56,916 nucleotides of DNA from Thermodesulfovibrionia bacterium. GTDB taxonomy: Bacteria; Nitrospirota; Thermodesulfovibrionia; UBA6902. Below are positions 17,307 through 25,464 of this stretch, piece by piece (the stretch's first letter is position 1; every line of letters starts with the position of its first letter). A program made the translations under genes and the position numbers. The notes below the pieces were generated by a model. It made no database searches. It worked only from the letters and a program-made list of their open reading frames with translations, and was not told where the DNA came from. The stretch lies in NCBI GenBank assembly GCA_020053105.1, contig JAGVNU010000049.1:1-56916 (forward strand), read 5' to 3'.

Positions 17307-19496
17307 CTATCCCCTCACCTCCTCATGTTCAGCAGTCTGAACCAGTTTTTGTATATCGAGAATAAGCGCGACCGTTCCGTCGCCAAGAATAGTCGCGCCT
17401 GATATTCCTTCAATGTCTTTATAAACGCGGCCCAGTGTCTTTATTACTGTCTGGTGTTCTCCGACCACATTATCCACGACAAAACCGACCCTTCGGCCTT
17501 CGATACCCACGATTACAATCTGCTCTATTTCGGGCTGTTTCCCATTGATCGTAAACTGCTCACGCAGACGTATATACGGCACTATCTGTCCACGCACATT
17601 CGCGAGGTGCCTGCCATGGGCATTTGCAATATCCTGACGGGTAAGTTCAACACATTCTTCCACTACAGAAAGCGGCAATACAAAATATTCTTCACTGATC
17701 TTGACCAGTAATCCCTCTATGATCGCAAGTGTCAAGGGCAGTTTTAATGTGATGGTCGTCCCTACCCCTTTCTGACTGGTTATACCTATGGAGCCCCTCA
17801 GGTTATCGATGGCCCTTTTTACAACATCCATCCCCACTCCGCGCCCTGACACGTTTGTGATTGTCTTGGCGGTTGAGAATCCCGGCGCAAGGATCAATGA
17901 ATAGATTTCTTTCTCCGTCAGCTCAGCGTCAGGGGTTATCATCCCTTTTTCAACGGCTTTGGCCCTTATTGCATCCGCATCCAGACCCGCTCCGTCATCC
18001 ATGATCTCGATCAACACATAGGCCCCGGAATGTCTGGCTGACAGATGAAGCATACCCTGTACTGGTTTACCGATCCTGCTTCTTATATCAGGTGTCTCAA
18101 TCCCGTGGTCTATGCAGTTTCTTATCAGATGGACCATGGGGTCGTTGAGCTTCTCAATAACTGTCTTGTCCAGTTCTGTTTCAGCCCCCTCGGTTGTAAG
18201 CTCTATTTCTTTTCCGAGCTCTTTTGAAAGGTCGCGCACCAGGCGCTTAAACTTGCTGAATGTAGTCCCAATAGGCAGCATGCGTATGCTCATTGTCTGG
18301 TCCCGCAGCTCTGCGGTGAGGCGCTCCACTTCCTCTGAGATGGAAAGGAGTTCAGGGTCACTCCTATAGGCGCTCGCCTGGCTCAGGCGGGCCTGGACTG
18401 TGACCATTTCGCCTACGAGATTCACAAGGCTGTCGAGCTTATCAGAAGCCACGCGGATGCTTGAAGCAGAATCCGCCGGCTGCTCTTTCTGCTGCTCTTT
18501 CAGTTTTATTTCCTTAATGTGCTGCTGTTCAGCGAGTGCGGATTCTACTTTTCCCGCGTCAACCATCCCGGCCTTAACCAGCATCTCGCCGATAGGTTTT
18601 TGGTTGCGAAGCGCCTTCTTGATGTCCTCCTCAGTTAAGTCTCCGCGTTCGACAAGTATCTCTCCGATGCGTTTATGCGGGGCTGATATTCTCTCTAAAT
18701 CTTCACGTGTTACATAGCCCCGGCGGGTAAAAATATTTTTCAGCATACTTTGAGCGGATTCTTCATCTGCTCTCCTGCCATCATCAATAATATAAATATC
18801 CAGCTCGCAATCATCCTCAATAAAGATGAATACGTCTTTTATCGCATTGATCCCCAGATCAGTAGTCAGAATAATGTCCCAGTATGTGTAGCAGGACTCA
18901 GGATCAATATCGACTATATGGGGGATGGTGTCTGTTTGAGCTACGATACTGCATTCGCCCAGGCCGTGTAATTCATTTATTAAAAGTGTGGGGTTAATCC
19001 CCCTCGTGAATATGTCAAGGGGAGGACGGACCCGGATTCTGTACGTAACGTTTTTTTCTGATCCATTCCTTTTTGCAGAAAGGGTGGCCGGGGAGTTTTT
19101 TTCTTCATCAGGCATTATTGTTTTAGGGGACAATTTTTTCAGGGAGTTAATTATCTCCCCGGCTTTCTGCTTATCCGCCGCTTCAGGCTTATCCAGCAGT
19201 ATCTTGATGTAATCACGGGACGAAAGTGTAAGGTCTATAAGTTCTTTAGTGACCGGGAGTAAACCGTTTCGTACCATATCAAAAGAAGTCTCAACCTCGT
19301 GGGTAAACTCGACTATATCGTCAAACCCGAACATGGACCCCGATCCTTTAATGGTGTGCAGCGCCCTGAATATACGCCCGATAAGCTCCGCGTCCCCGGA
19401 ATTTTCTTCCAGCTCCAGCAGCGAGGTTTCAAGCTCTGCGAGAAGCTCGTAAGCTTCTTCCTTGTACGCTGCCTTGTGCTGTTCCGAGTTTGACAT
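17307..19496 (-). CDS. cheA: Chemotaxis histidine kinase CheA with MshE-N-like insert
   Basis: 729 residues. HPT domain with phospho-His47 (LHTIKGSG), a P2-like region (about 150-240), then at about 275-325 two short repeats (IGEILVERGDLTEEDIKKAL, IGEMLVKAGMVDAGKVESAL) that look like the N-terminal domain of GspE/MshE ATPases. Dimerisation, ATPase (HLIRNCIDHGIE, GRGVGMDVV) and CheW-like domains follow. It starts one base inside the stop of the STAS gene (TGATG), so translation is coupled. The inserted repeats are not part of classical CheA; in MshE-type proteins such domains can bind cyclic di-GMP, so crosstalk with the HD-GYP gene of this region is conceivable, but unproven. Confidence 0.94.
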   Translation of the reverse strand: MSNSEQHKAAYKEEAYELLAELETSLLELEENSGDAELIGRIFRALHTIKGSGSMFGFDDIVEFTHEVETSFDMVRNGLLPVTKELIDLTLSSRDYIKILLDKPEAADKQKAGEIINSLKKLSPKTIMPDEEKNSPATLSAKRNGSEKNVTYRIRVRPPLDIFTRGINPTLLINELHGLGECSIVAQTDTIPHIVDIDPESCYTYWDIILTTDLGINAIKDVFIFIEDDCELDIYIIDDGRRADEESAQSMLKNIFTRRGYVTREDLERISAPHKRIGEILVERGDLTEEDIKKALRNQKPIGEMLVKAGMVDAGKVESALAEQQHIKEIKLKEQQKEQPADSASSIRVASDKLDSLVNLVGEMVTVQARLSQASAYRSDPELLSISEEVERLTAELRDQTMSIRMLPIGTTFSKFKRLVRDLSKELGKEIELTTEGAETELDKTVIEKLNDPMVHLIRNCIDHGIETPDIRSRIGKPVQGMLHLSARHSGAYVLIEIMDDGAGLDADAIRAKAVEKGMITPDAELTEKEIYSLILAPGFSTAKTITNVSGRGVGMDVVKRAIDNLRGSIGITSQKGVGTTITLKLPLTLAIIEGLLVKISEEYFVLPLSVVEECVELTRQDIANAHGRHLANVRGQIVPYIRLREQFTINGKQPEIEQIVIVGIEGRRVGFVVDNVVGEHQTVIKTLGRVYKDIEGISGATILGDGTVALILDIQKLVQTAEHEEVRG

Positions 19497-19864
19497 CAGT
19501 TAATCTCCTTCTCTGCGTGTTTCTTCATTTCTGCCCAGAGACAATTTTTATTGCAGTCATATGCGCAGCCTGTGCGCCGCAAAAATCCTGCGCTTTTGAC
19601 GGCCTCCCTGAATACCTCAGGACAGGGTCCCGACAGGGTCAAATTCTTCTTCAGGTCTGTTGAGGTCCTGTGGACCGAGCAGAGCAGCTGCAGAAATGAA
19701 AGATCCAGGTCTGTAACGTCTTTGAGAGTTATGGTTAAACTAGACGAGCTTTCCAGTGATCGGATAAATATGCCCTGCAGGGCTGAAGCGTTTTGTACGG
19801 TCAATTCACCGCCGATGGTCAGGGTTGTAATATTGTCAGTTTCTTCTGCCTTAAAGTCGATCAT
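19496..19864 (-). CDS. STAS-domain protein with cysteine-rich tail
   Basis: 122 residues. Residues 1-95 form a STAS (anti-sigma-factor-antagonist type) domain: LTIGGELTVQNASALQ, TITLKDVTDLDLSFLQLL. The tail has GCAYDCNKNCLW, three Cys within nine residues, unusual for STAS proteins. In chemotaxis operons of non-enteric bacteria a STAS or CheX-like protein often sits beside cheA; its precise role here is unknown. Overlaps cheA by one base. Confidence 0.78.
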   Translation of the reverse strand: MIDFKAEETDNITTLTIGGELTVQNASALQGIFIRSLESSSSLTITLKDVTDLDLSFLQLLCSVHRTSTDLKKNLTLSGPCPEVFREAVKSAGFLRRTGCAYDCNKNCLWAEMKKHAEKEIN

Positions 19865-19913
19865 TGGTCCTCCGCTTGTCCTCCATTCAGGACGGTAATG
19901 ACATTTTTAATAA

Positions 19914-19935
19914 AGGGCAGGGTGACCCTGCCCCT
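19914..19935. repeat. Dispersed GC-rich palindrome
   Basis: AGGGCAGGG-TGA-CCCTGCCCCT, a compact stem-loop between cheY and the STAS gene. Confidence 0.55.
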
Positions 19936-19941
19936 ACATGG

Positions 19942-20307
19942 TCATTTCACGAACTTCTTTATAACGTCTATCAGCTTTTCAGGTGTAAAGGGCTTGACGA
20001 TCCAGCCGCTGGCCCCGGCTGCCCTGCCTTCCTGTTTTCTGGCATCCTGGGATTCGGTTGTCAGCATGACTACCGGCGTAAATCTGTTGCTCGATGAGCC
20101 CCGCAATTGTTTGATGAGTTCAATCCCGTCCATGTTCGGCATATTAAGATCGGTCACTACCATGTCGACTTTTGTTCCGTTCACTTTACCCAATGCGTCT
20201 TTGCCGTCTACTGCCGCTATAACTTCATATCCCGCATCTTTTAAGGCAAACGATACAAGCTGCCTCATGGAAGCTGAATCATCGACTATTAAGATGGTCC
20301 GTCCCAT
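19942..20307 (-). CDS. cheY: Chemotaxis response regulator CheY
   Basis: 121-residue single receiver domain: [14 protein letters not shown], Asp in [13 protein letters not shown], Thr in VVMLTTES and Lys in [11 protein letters not shown]. Phosphorylated by CheA, it acts on the flagellar motor or on another motility machine. Its start lies 19 bp inside the preceding MCP gene, so the two are translationally tied. Confidence 0.95.
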   Translation of the reverse strand: MGRTILIVDDSASMRQLVSFALKDAGYEVIAAVDGKDALGKVNGTKVDMVVTDLNMPNMDGIELIKQLRGSSSNRFTPVVMLTTESQDARKQEGRAAGASGWIVKPFTPEKLIDVIKKFVK

Positions 20308-21497
20308 ATATCACACTCCTGACCTTTGTTTGACGTATCATTTATTGACAATGTTTCTTTTAATACCATTCTTTCCGATTCCATTGTGTACATCTCTTCA
20401 AGCCATTTCCCTCCTCCGCCGGCGACTGTTTCGTGGATCTTTTTATCCATGCTGTTTGTGCTTTTTACCATATATTCAATCTCTGATTTAAATGCCTGGA
20501 GGGGGCCGATGACGTGTTCTATTCGCTGCCTTGTGATGTCCTGAAACTGCATTGATATGACTACGCTGCTGATGTCTTTTGCAAGGGACTCTGTTTCACC
20601 GGTGAGAAAATTGAGCTGGTCCCTGATCGAGTCGACTGTGCCGTCTATCTTGAGCATTGTATCATCAACTACTGTGGCGGACTCCATGGATACAGTCATG
20701 TTTAATGAAACATTTTCTTCTGAGCGCTTGTATATCTCCTTGCTGTCAAGCTCGATTTTCGAGATAAGTTTCCTGATTCCCTCTGCAGCCTTATTGGACC
20801 TGTCGGAAAGCTTTCTGACCTCATCGGCGACGATGGCGAACCCCCTGCCGTGTTCTCCGGCGCGCGCGGCTTCAATTGCCGCATTGAGCGCAAGAAGATT
20901 TGTCTGGCCGGCAATAAATTCAATTTCATCAACAACGGTGTTGATATTCCCTGTATCTTCAATGATGGTTTTCAATTCATCCATGATCTGGCTTGCAAAT
21001 ACGATCCCGTTCTGAAGGCTCTGGACAACGTCCGTGAGGGCCTTTTTGCTGATTTCAATTGTAGTAAGGCCGCTGTCCTGTCCTTCGCCTGCAAGTTTTT
21101 TCAGAACAACAGAGGCATCTTCGGTATTTTTTCTGGCCCTTTCAACTATGCTCATGAAACGCTCTCCGATATCAAGGGCCGCTGATTCAGTCTGCCGGGT
21201 CACTTCCTGGAGCTGATTGACAAGCACCGGGATGAGCTGAGACTTCTCATTAAGCGGCGCTTTTATCGTATTTATCAGCGCTTCGACAGCAGAGATCTGC
21301 TTCATCCTGTCCTCTTCCCTGCTGCGCTCCAGAAGGCGTAGGTGTTTTTTCATTAGGGTGAAACAAACAGCAATAACTATTGAACACACTGCAAGACTAA
21401 TAATGATCCTGATAAAGTCGTTAACTATGAATGAAGGAGCTGTAAGCAGAAGGAGAAGGGCGATTATTTTCAAGGATGTCATCCAGATCTTTTTCAT
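20289..21497 (-). CDS. Membrane-hairpin MCP with CheZ-like DxxxQ motif
   Basis: 402 residues. Two closely spaced membrane helices (about 7-25 and 28-50) leave almost no periplasmic loop, so sensing is not by a classical external domain. An MCP signalling tip lies at about 186-225 ([24 protein letters not shown]). Towards the C-terminus [15 protein letters not shown] carries Asp320 and Gln324 in the D-x-x-x-Q spacing used by CheZ phosphatases (DLTGQ in CheZ). The gene overlaps cheY by 19 bp and opens the chemotaxis operon. Inference: a receptor-like protein that also dephosphorylates CheY-P. The 218-bp upstream gap holds no obvious consensus promoter, only CTACGTAG and a rough TAAA-N15-CCGGAT sequence. 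Confidence 0.85.
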   Translation of the reverse strand: MKKIWMTSLKIIALLLLLTAPSFIVNDFIRIIISLAVCSIVIAVCFTLMKKHLRLLERSREEDRMKQISAVEALINTIKAPLNEKSQLIPVLVNQLQEVTRQTESAALDIGERFMSIVERARKNTEDASVVLKKLAGEGQDSGLTTIEISKKALTDVVQSLQNGIVFASQIMDELKTIIEDTGNINTVVDEIEFIAGQTNLLALNAAIEAARAGEHGRGFAIVADEVRKLSDRSNKAAEGIRKLISKIELDSKEIYKRSEENVSLNMTVSMESATVVDDTMLKIDGTVDSIRDQLNFLTGETESLAKDISSVVISMQFQDITRQRIEHVIGPLQAFKSEIEYMVKSTNSMDKKIHETVAGGGGKWLEEMYTMESERMVLKETLSINDTSNKGQECDIWDGPS

Positions 21498-21715
21498 CTA
21501 TTCTCCCGGCAGCTTTATAAATTTGATGTTTGCCTGACTAATTCAATTATCAAATCCGGTTTTGCCTTAGTAAATTTAACTACGTAGATTTCTAGTCGGA
21601 TTCTGGAAAATTCTCAATAGAGGGACATCTATGTTTTTTTTCTAGGTGAAAGCACTATGCCGTATAGTGGAAACCCCGATACGCTATGTTGGAGGATTGG
21701 TCTTGCGGAATGACT

Positions 21716-22393
21716 TTACGGTTGTTGTCCGAGGGGTCCAGTCGGCCCGCCTTCATTTATGCGCCACTGGACTGCGTGCAAAAATAAATCACGGGAATCT
21801 TTGAAGTGCATCTTCTTTTTAATGTGATCAATGTACGTTTCGATTGTCTTTACGCTCAGGTTTAACTGTTCAGCGATTTTGGCCGTTTTAATTCCCTGAC
21901 CGATAAGATGGAATACCTCAAGTTCCCGATTACTGAGAACGTCAACGCCTGAACTCGTTGTCCCGGATTTTTTCGCGACCAGCTTATGCAGGAGTCTGGA
22001 ACCCAGGTTGTCGCTGACGTATATTTCTCCGTCGAGGATATTTTTTATTGCCAAAATGACCTTTTCAGGCGGTTCTTTTTTCATGATATAGCCCTTTGCG
22101 CCAGCCCTGAGACAACGCTCGGCATAGAGGGCCTCGTCATGCATGGACAGGGCAAGTATTGACAGATCGGGATATTGCCGGGACAGTTCTTCTATCAGGC
22201 TGAGTCCGCTGCTTTGGCCAAGGGAAATATCAATGACCGCAAGGTCAGGCCCGCACTCTTTGACAGTCTGTAATGCTGATGGAATGTCGCTGGCATCTCC
22301 ACACACCCGGAGATCATTCTCCTGGTTAATCAACTGCGCGAGCCCCTGCCGCACGATGGGGTGGTCATCGACTATGAACACTTTATGTTTCAT
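21716..22393 (-). CDS. NarL-type response regulator
   Basis: 225 residues: receiver (VFIVDDHPIVRQG, Asp in LAVIDISLGQSSG, YIMKKEPPEK) and LuxR HTH (LSNRELEVFHLIGQGIKTAKIAEQL). It forms a pair with the kinase ending at 22390, with which it overlaps by four bases. It resembles the regulator at 52648-53316 and the deletion-damaged copy at 42260. Target genes are unknown; the chemotaxis operon promoter is the nearest downstream region. Confidence 0.93.
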   Translation of the reverse strand: MKHKVFIVDDHPIVRQGLAQLINQENDLRVCGDASDIPSALQTVKECGPDLAVIDISLGQSSGLSLIEELSRQYPDLSILALSMHDEALYAERCLRAGAKGYIMKKEPPEKVILAIKNILDGEIYVSDNLGSRLLHKLVAKKSGTTSSGVDVLSNRELEVFHLIGQGIKTAKIAEQLNLSVKTIETYIDHIKKKMHFKDSRDLFLHAVQWRINEGGPTGPLGQQP

Positions 22394-24201
22394 TTTATTG
22401 TTTCCGGTCCTGCATAGCTGCTATATGATACCAGATCCTTCTTTTCTGATTCACCGGCATAGACGCATGTGATTATAGTCCCTCTGTCCATATCGCGTCG
22501 TATTTCAAGCGATGCATTGATAAGTCCGGCCCGGTAGTTCATGATTTTCAGCCCCATACCGCCTTTTCTGCCGGAATGTTCCTGGATGCCGATACCGTCA
22601 TCTTTTATTGTCATAATAATTCTATCATGATCTTTACAGAGACTGATTTCGATATGACTGGATTTTGCATATTTCACGGCATTTGTCACTGCCTCCTGTG
22701 CGATACGGTAGAGCTGTGTTAATGCTGTTTCATTATGTATATTAACAGCTTCAGCGCAAGTGAAGGTGCATGGGATGTTAAACATTTTACTTGAATTTGA
22801 TGAAAGCGCTTTTAAGGCATTCATGAGGCCTTCCACATTCATTTCAATCGGCGAAAGGCCTCTGGATAAATAGCTTGCCTGCTCTTTTGCTTCATCAATA
22901 AGGACTGAAAGGTCAGCAGCCTCATCCGCTCCCTCGGAATGAGCTTTTTCCAGTATGCGACCCAGCCCGCGGACTTTAAATGCAAGACCGGTAAGGAGTT
23001 GTCCCAGGCCGTCATGCAGGTCATGTCCGATGCGGCGGCGTTCCCGGTCTTCAATTTCAATAAACGTCTTTTCAAGGTCCTTACGCTCGGTAATGTCCTC
23101 GAATATCGACACGAAATAGCCGATTTCCGGACAATAGGCGGAAATGGAATACCATTTATGGAACGGTTCAAAATAGAGTTCGAAGTTGCAGTCTCTCCCT
23201 GTCAGCGCAACAGCGCCGTACAGCCTGATAAGGTCCGGTTCTATCCCTTTTATCCCGGGAATGACATCGGTGGCCCTTTTGCCGATTATATCATCTTTTT
23301 TCAGACCGGTAAGGACCTCAAAACTTTTATTGACTTCAAGGAATACATAATCTATGGGTTCACTGCTGTCATTAACTATTATCTTATGATAGGCAAAGCC
23401 GTCGAGCATATTTGTAAACAGAGAGCGATACTTATCTTCGGTAAGTCTGTGTTCATTGATTTCTTCTATCAGAAGCTCGTTTGAGGCCTGCAGTTCGGCA
23501 GTTCGTTCATCAACGAGTTCCCTGAGGTGGTTCTGATAAACCAATAACTCTTCTTCAGTCCGTTTGCGGGAAGATATGTCCCTGACTACCTTGATCCCGG
23601 CAATAATATTTCCGTCAGCATCCCGCAAAGGAGAAGAGGTCAGCTCGAAATACATGGTCCCGTTATCTGTAGGGATACTACGCTCCGCTTTATGGACTTC
23701 CCCGTCAAGGAAAGACAGCTCAACAGGGCACTTATCACATACTGTTTCCCTGCCCTCAAACACTTTGTAACAGTATTCCCCATTACGGTTTCCGTATTTT
23801 TCGGTCTGTTGCTGATTTTGATATATTATTTTATAGTCCGTATCCTGGATAATTATACCGTCCCCTATGCCCGCGATAATTGCCTCGGACCTGTTTTTCT
23901 CCTCTTCAGCGTTTTTGACGGCTGCCGTCAATAATCCATTTGACTTTCTTGATTTGTAAAATGAACAGACATAAGGAGTCAAAATGAAGATAGCTGATAC
24001 AACTGTTAAGCGCATCCAGAGTTCATGTTTGTCCGGTGAGAAGACATGGTCAATAAATCCGGGATTATTAATGAAGCTGTTTCCATGAAACAGGATTGCA
24101 TGTAAGACGGATTCAGCAAGCCAGAATAGAATTGATAATGCAACAGCTGCCAGGGGAAAATAGCCTGCTCTTATGGGATATGTTCCAGGTTCAATTTTCA
24201 T
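22390..24201 (-). CDS. PAS-domain sensor histidine kinase (NarX/DesK class)
   Basis: 603 residues: two N-terminal membrane helices (about 15-32, 65-85), a PAS domain (AIIAGIGDGIIIQDTDYKI) with the Cys pair CDKCPVE, a coiled coil, a second PAS (about 265-375), then HisKA_3 with the phospho-His in GHDLHDGLGQLLTGL and a HATPase (ITNAVKYA-like AVTNAVKYA, DDGIG, GMGLKIM). Cytoplasmic sensing is likely. The Cys pair is shared with the first gene of the window. Overlapping stop/start with the NarL-type regulator shows the pair is translated together. Confidence 0.93.
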   Translation of the reverse strand: MKIEPGTYPIRAGYFPLAAVALSILFWLAESVLHAILFHGNSFINNPGFIDHVFSPDKHELWMRLTVVSAIFILTPYVCSFYKSRKSNGLLTAAVKNAEEEKNRSEAIIAGIGDGIIIQDTDYKIIYQNQQQTEKYGNRNGEYCYKVFEGRETVCDKCPVELSFLDGEVHKAERSIPTDNGTMYFELTSSPLRDADGNIIAGIKVVRDISSRKRTEEELLVYQNHLRELVDERTAELQASNELLIEEINEHRLTEDKYRSLFTNMLDGFAYHKIIVNDSSEPIDYVFLEVNKSFEVLTGLKKDDIIGKRATDVIPGIKGIEPDLIRLYGAVALTGRDCNFELYFEPFHKWYSISAYCPEIGYFVSIFEDITERKDLEKTFIEIEDRERRRIGHDLHDGLGQLLTGLAFKVRGLGRILEKAHSEGADEAADLSVLIDEAKEQASYLSRGLSPIEMNVEGLMNALKALSSNSSKMFNIPCTFTCAEAVNIHNETALTQLYRIAQEAVTNAVKYAKSSHIEISLCKDHDRIIMTIKDDGIGIQEHSGRKGGMGLKIMNYRAGLINASLEIRRDMDRGTIITCVYAGESEKKDLVSYSSYAGPETIK

Positions 24202-24327
24202 AAAGACTATTTTGTACGCACAATGAAACTGAATTAGTCACAATTAGAATAATGTTTTAGACCGATTGAATTTAAGCGAACCACTTCCGGCCATATGTAA
24301 TGGCCTTCATTATAGTAGTTGTTGGTC

Positions 24328-24567
24328 TTAGCATATAATCGGAATATTAATAAATATACTTAAGGATATTTCTGGAGGCATGGCATTATCTGCTTTATGA
24401 CAAGTCGCGCGGACCGCAGGGCCCAATTCCGTGCCCGGTTCCGGGGCAGCCTGCCGGATTAAAATGCACTGCTCAGGGAAGTCTGTGAAGACCCCGTCAG
24501 CGCCCATGGATCGGGCAAAGGCGACTGCTGGTTGAGCATAAACAGGATTAACAGTTTGAAAACTAAG
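24328..24567 (-). pseudogene. Remnant of glycerophosphodiester phosphodiesterase (C-terminus)
   Basis: On the minus strand the frame from 24567 reads NPVYAQPAVAFARSMGADG and then VFTDFPEQ, the hallmark C-terminal end of GDPD/GlpQ-type enzymes (substrate-loop GADGVFTDFP), then runs to a TAA at 24328-24330. An in-frame stop lies directly upstream and there is no start codon or N-terminal barrel, so the catalytic part is lost. It explains most of the otherwise empty gap between the kinase at 22390 and the tRNA. Confidence 0.7.
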
Positions 24568-24641
24568 TCAATCTTTATCTTTTCTGAGGAAAGATATTGA
24601 TTATTAATAGATCCGCGTATAAATAAACTCAGTCCGGTCTA

Positions 24642-24671
24642 TTGAATTTATCAACGGGTATTCTTTATAAT
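24642..24671 (+). promoter_or_regulatory. Promoter of tRNA-Asn
   Basis: TTGAAT (24642-24647) and TATAAT (24666-24671), 18 bp apart, about 35 bp before the mature tRNA. Confidence 0.5.
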
Positions 24672-24705
24672 GTATAGTCTTATTTGGTGGTATTATTATC
24701 GTGTT

Positions 24706-24781
24706 TCCCGGGTAGCTCAGCTGGCAGAGCGGGTGGCTGTTAACCACCATGTCGGGGGTCCGAATCCCTCCCCGGGAGCCA
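24706..24781 (+). tRNA. tRNA-Asn (GTT)
   Basis: 76 bases folding as a complete cloverleaf: acceptor TCCCGGG/CCCGGGA, D arm with AGCTCAGCTGGCAGAGC, anticodon stem GGTGG/CCACC around the loop CTGTTAA (anticodon GTT, Asn), and a T arm GGGGGTCCGAATCCCTC. The 3' CCA end is encoded. Confidence 0.95.
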
Positions 24782-24823
24782 GTCAATACTCTCAGCAAAA
24801 CCATTTGCTGGGTTAAGTTTTTT

Positions 24824-24863
24824 TGGATCTATGGGAGGCAGCTTCCCATAGATCCATTTTTTT
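24824..24863 (+). terminator. Strong intrinsic terminator after tRNA-Asn
   Basis: Thirteen-base perfect arms TGGATCTATGGGA (24824-24836) and TCCCATAGATCCA (24844-24856), a seven-base loop, and seven T residues. Confidence 0.9.
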
Positions 24864-25004
24864 ACCGGTCGTTTGCCGGCATTATTGTAAAAGCGCTATT
24901 TGGGTTAATTGACGGGTACGGAAAGAAGATTTGAGATATAATGCAATTATGGCAGAAGTGAGAAATGAATATTATTAACACTGCAAAAGAAATGGAGGAC
25001 GGAA

Positions 25005-25439
25005 GTGGTTTCATTAAAAAAATATAAAAAAGACCTGGAAAAGCTCAGCCTCGATTATCTTATTTTCAACATTAAATATGTCCCGGATATTTTTGAATGG
25101 GCGGCTGACAACAATAAACAGCTCGCAGAGCCCCATTTGCCGATGAAACTCGTGGTTGAGTCTGATGATGATCTTACTATGGTTTTACAGTCTGAGGTAA
25201 AAGAAGAGATGATCGCCGACGTGATCAAAAACCTCAGTATCAGGTGGTCTGTGAAGGACAATGCCGTTGACATGGAAAAGAAACTTGACACCGACAGGAA
25301 GCGTTTGGGATATTGCTTTCTCAAAGAATATGCCAGGGCTCTGCAGAAGGTTGACGGCGGTGAAATATCGGAAGACGAATGGGTGCTTGAGGAGCTGGAG
25401 TATCTTGGCTATTTGGGTCCCGAAAAAACAGTGGACTGA
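25005..25439 (+). CDS. Hypothetical protein (144 aa)
   Basis: GTG start at 25005, with GGAGG about seven bases before. 144 residues, acidic and charged, predicted soluble and helical; no signal peptide, Cys motif or known catalytic motif is visible. I do not recognise the family. It stands alone between the tRNA terminator and the converging thioredoxin-reductase gene. A TATAAT box lies at about 24936, without a well-placed -35. Confidence 0.62.
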   Translation: MVSLKKYKKDLEKLSLDYLIFNIKYVPDIFEWAADNNKQLAEPHLPMKLVVESDDDLTMVLQSEVKEEMIADVIKNLSIRWSVKDNAVDMEKKLDTDRKRLGYCFLKEYARALQKVDGGEISEDEWVLEELEYLGYLGPEKTVD

Positions 25440-25464
25440 ATCCCGGACCTGTGAATGCGATTGA

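Noticed and set aside
21498..21715. Sigma-28-like promoter (TAAATTTA-N11-CCGGATTT) for the chemotaxis operon
   Set aside because: The -10 matches the GCCGATAA consensus poorly; not strong enough to annotate.
24604..24804. 66-codon frame on the minus strand
   Set aside because: It is antisense to the tRNA-Asn gene.
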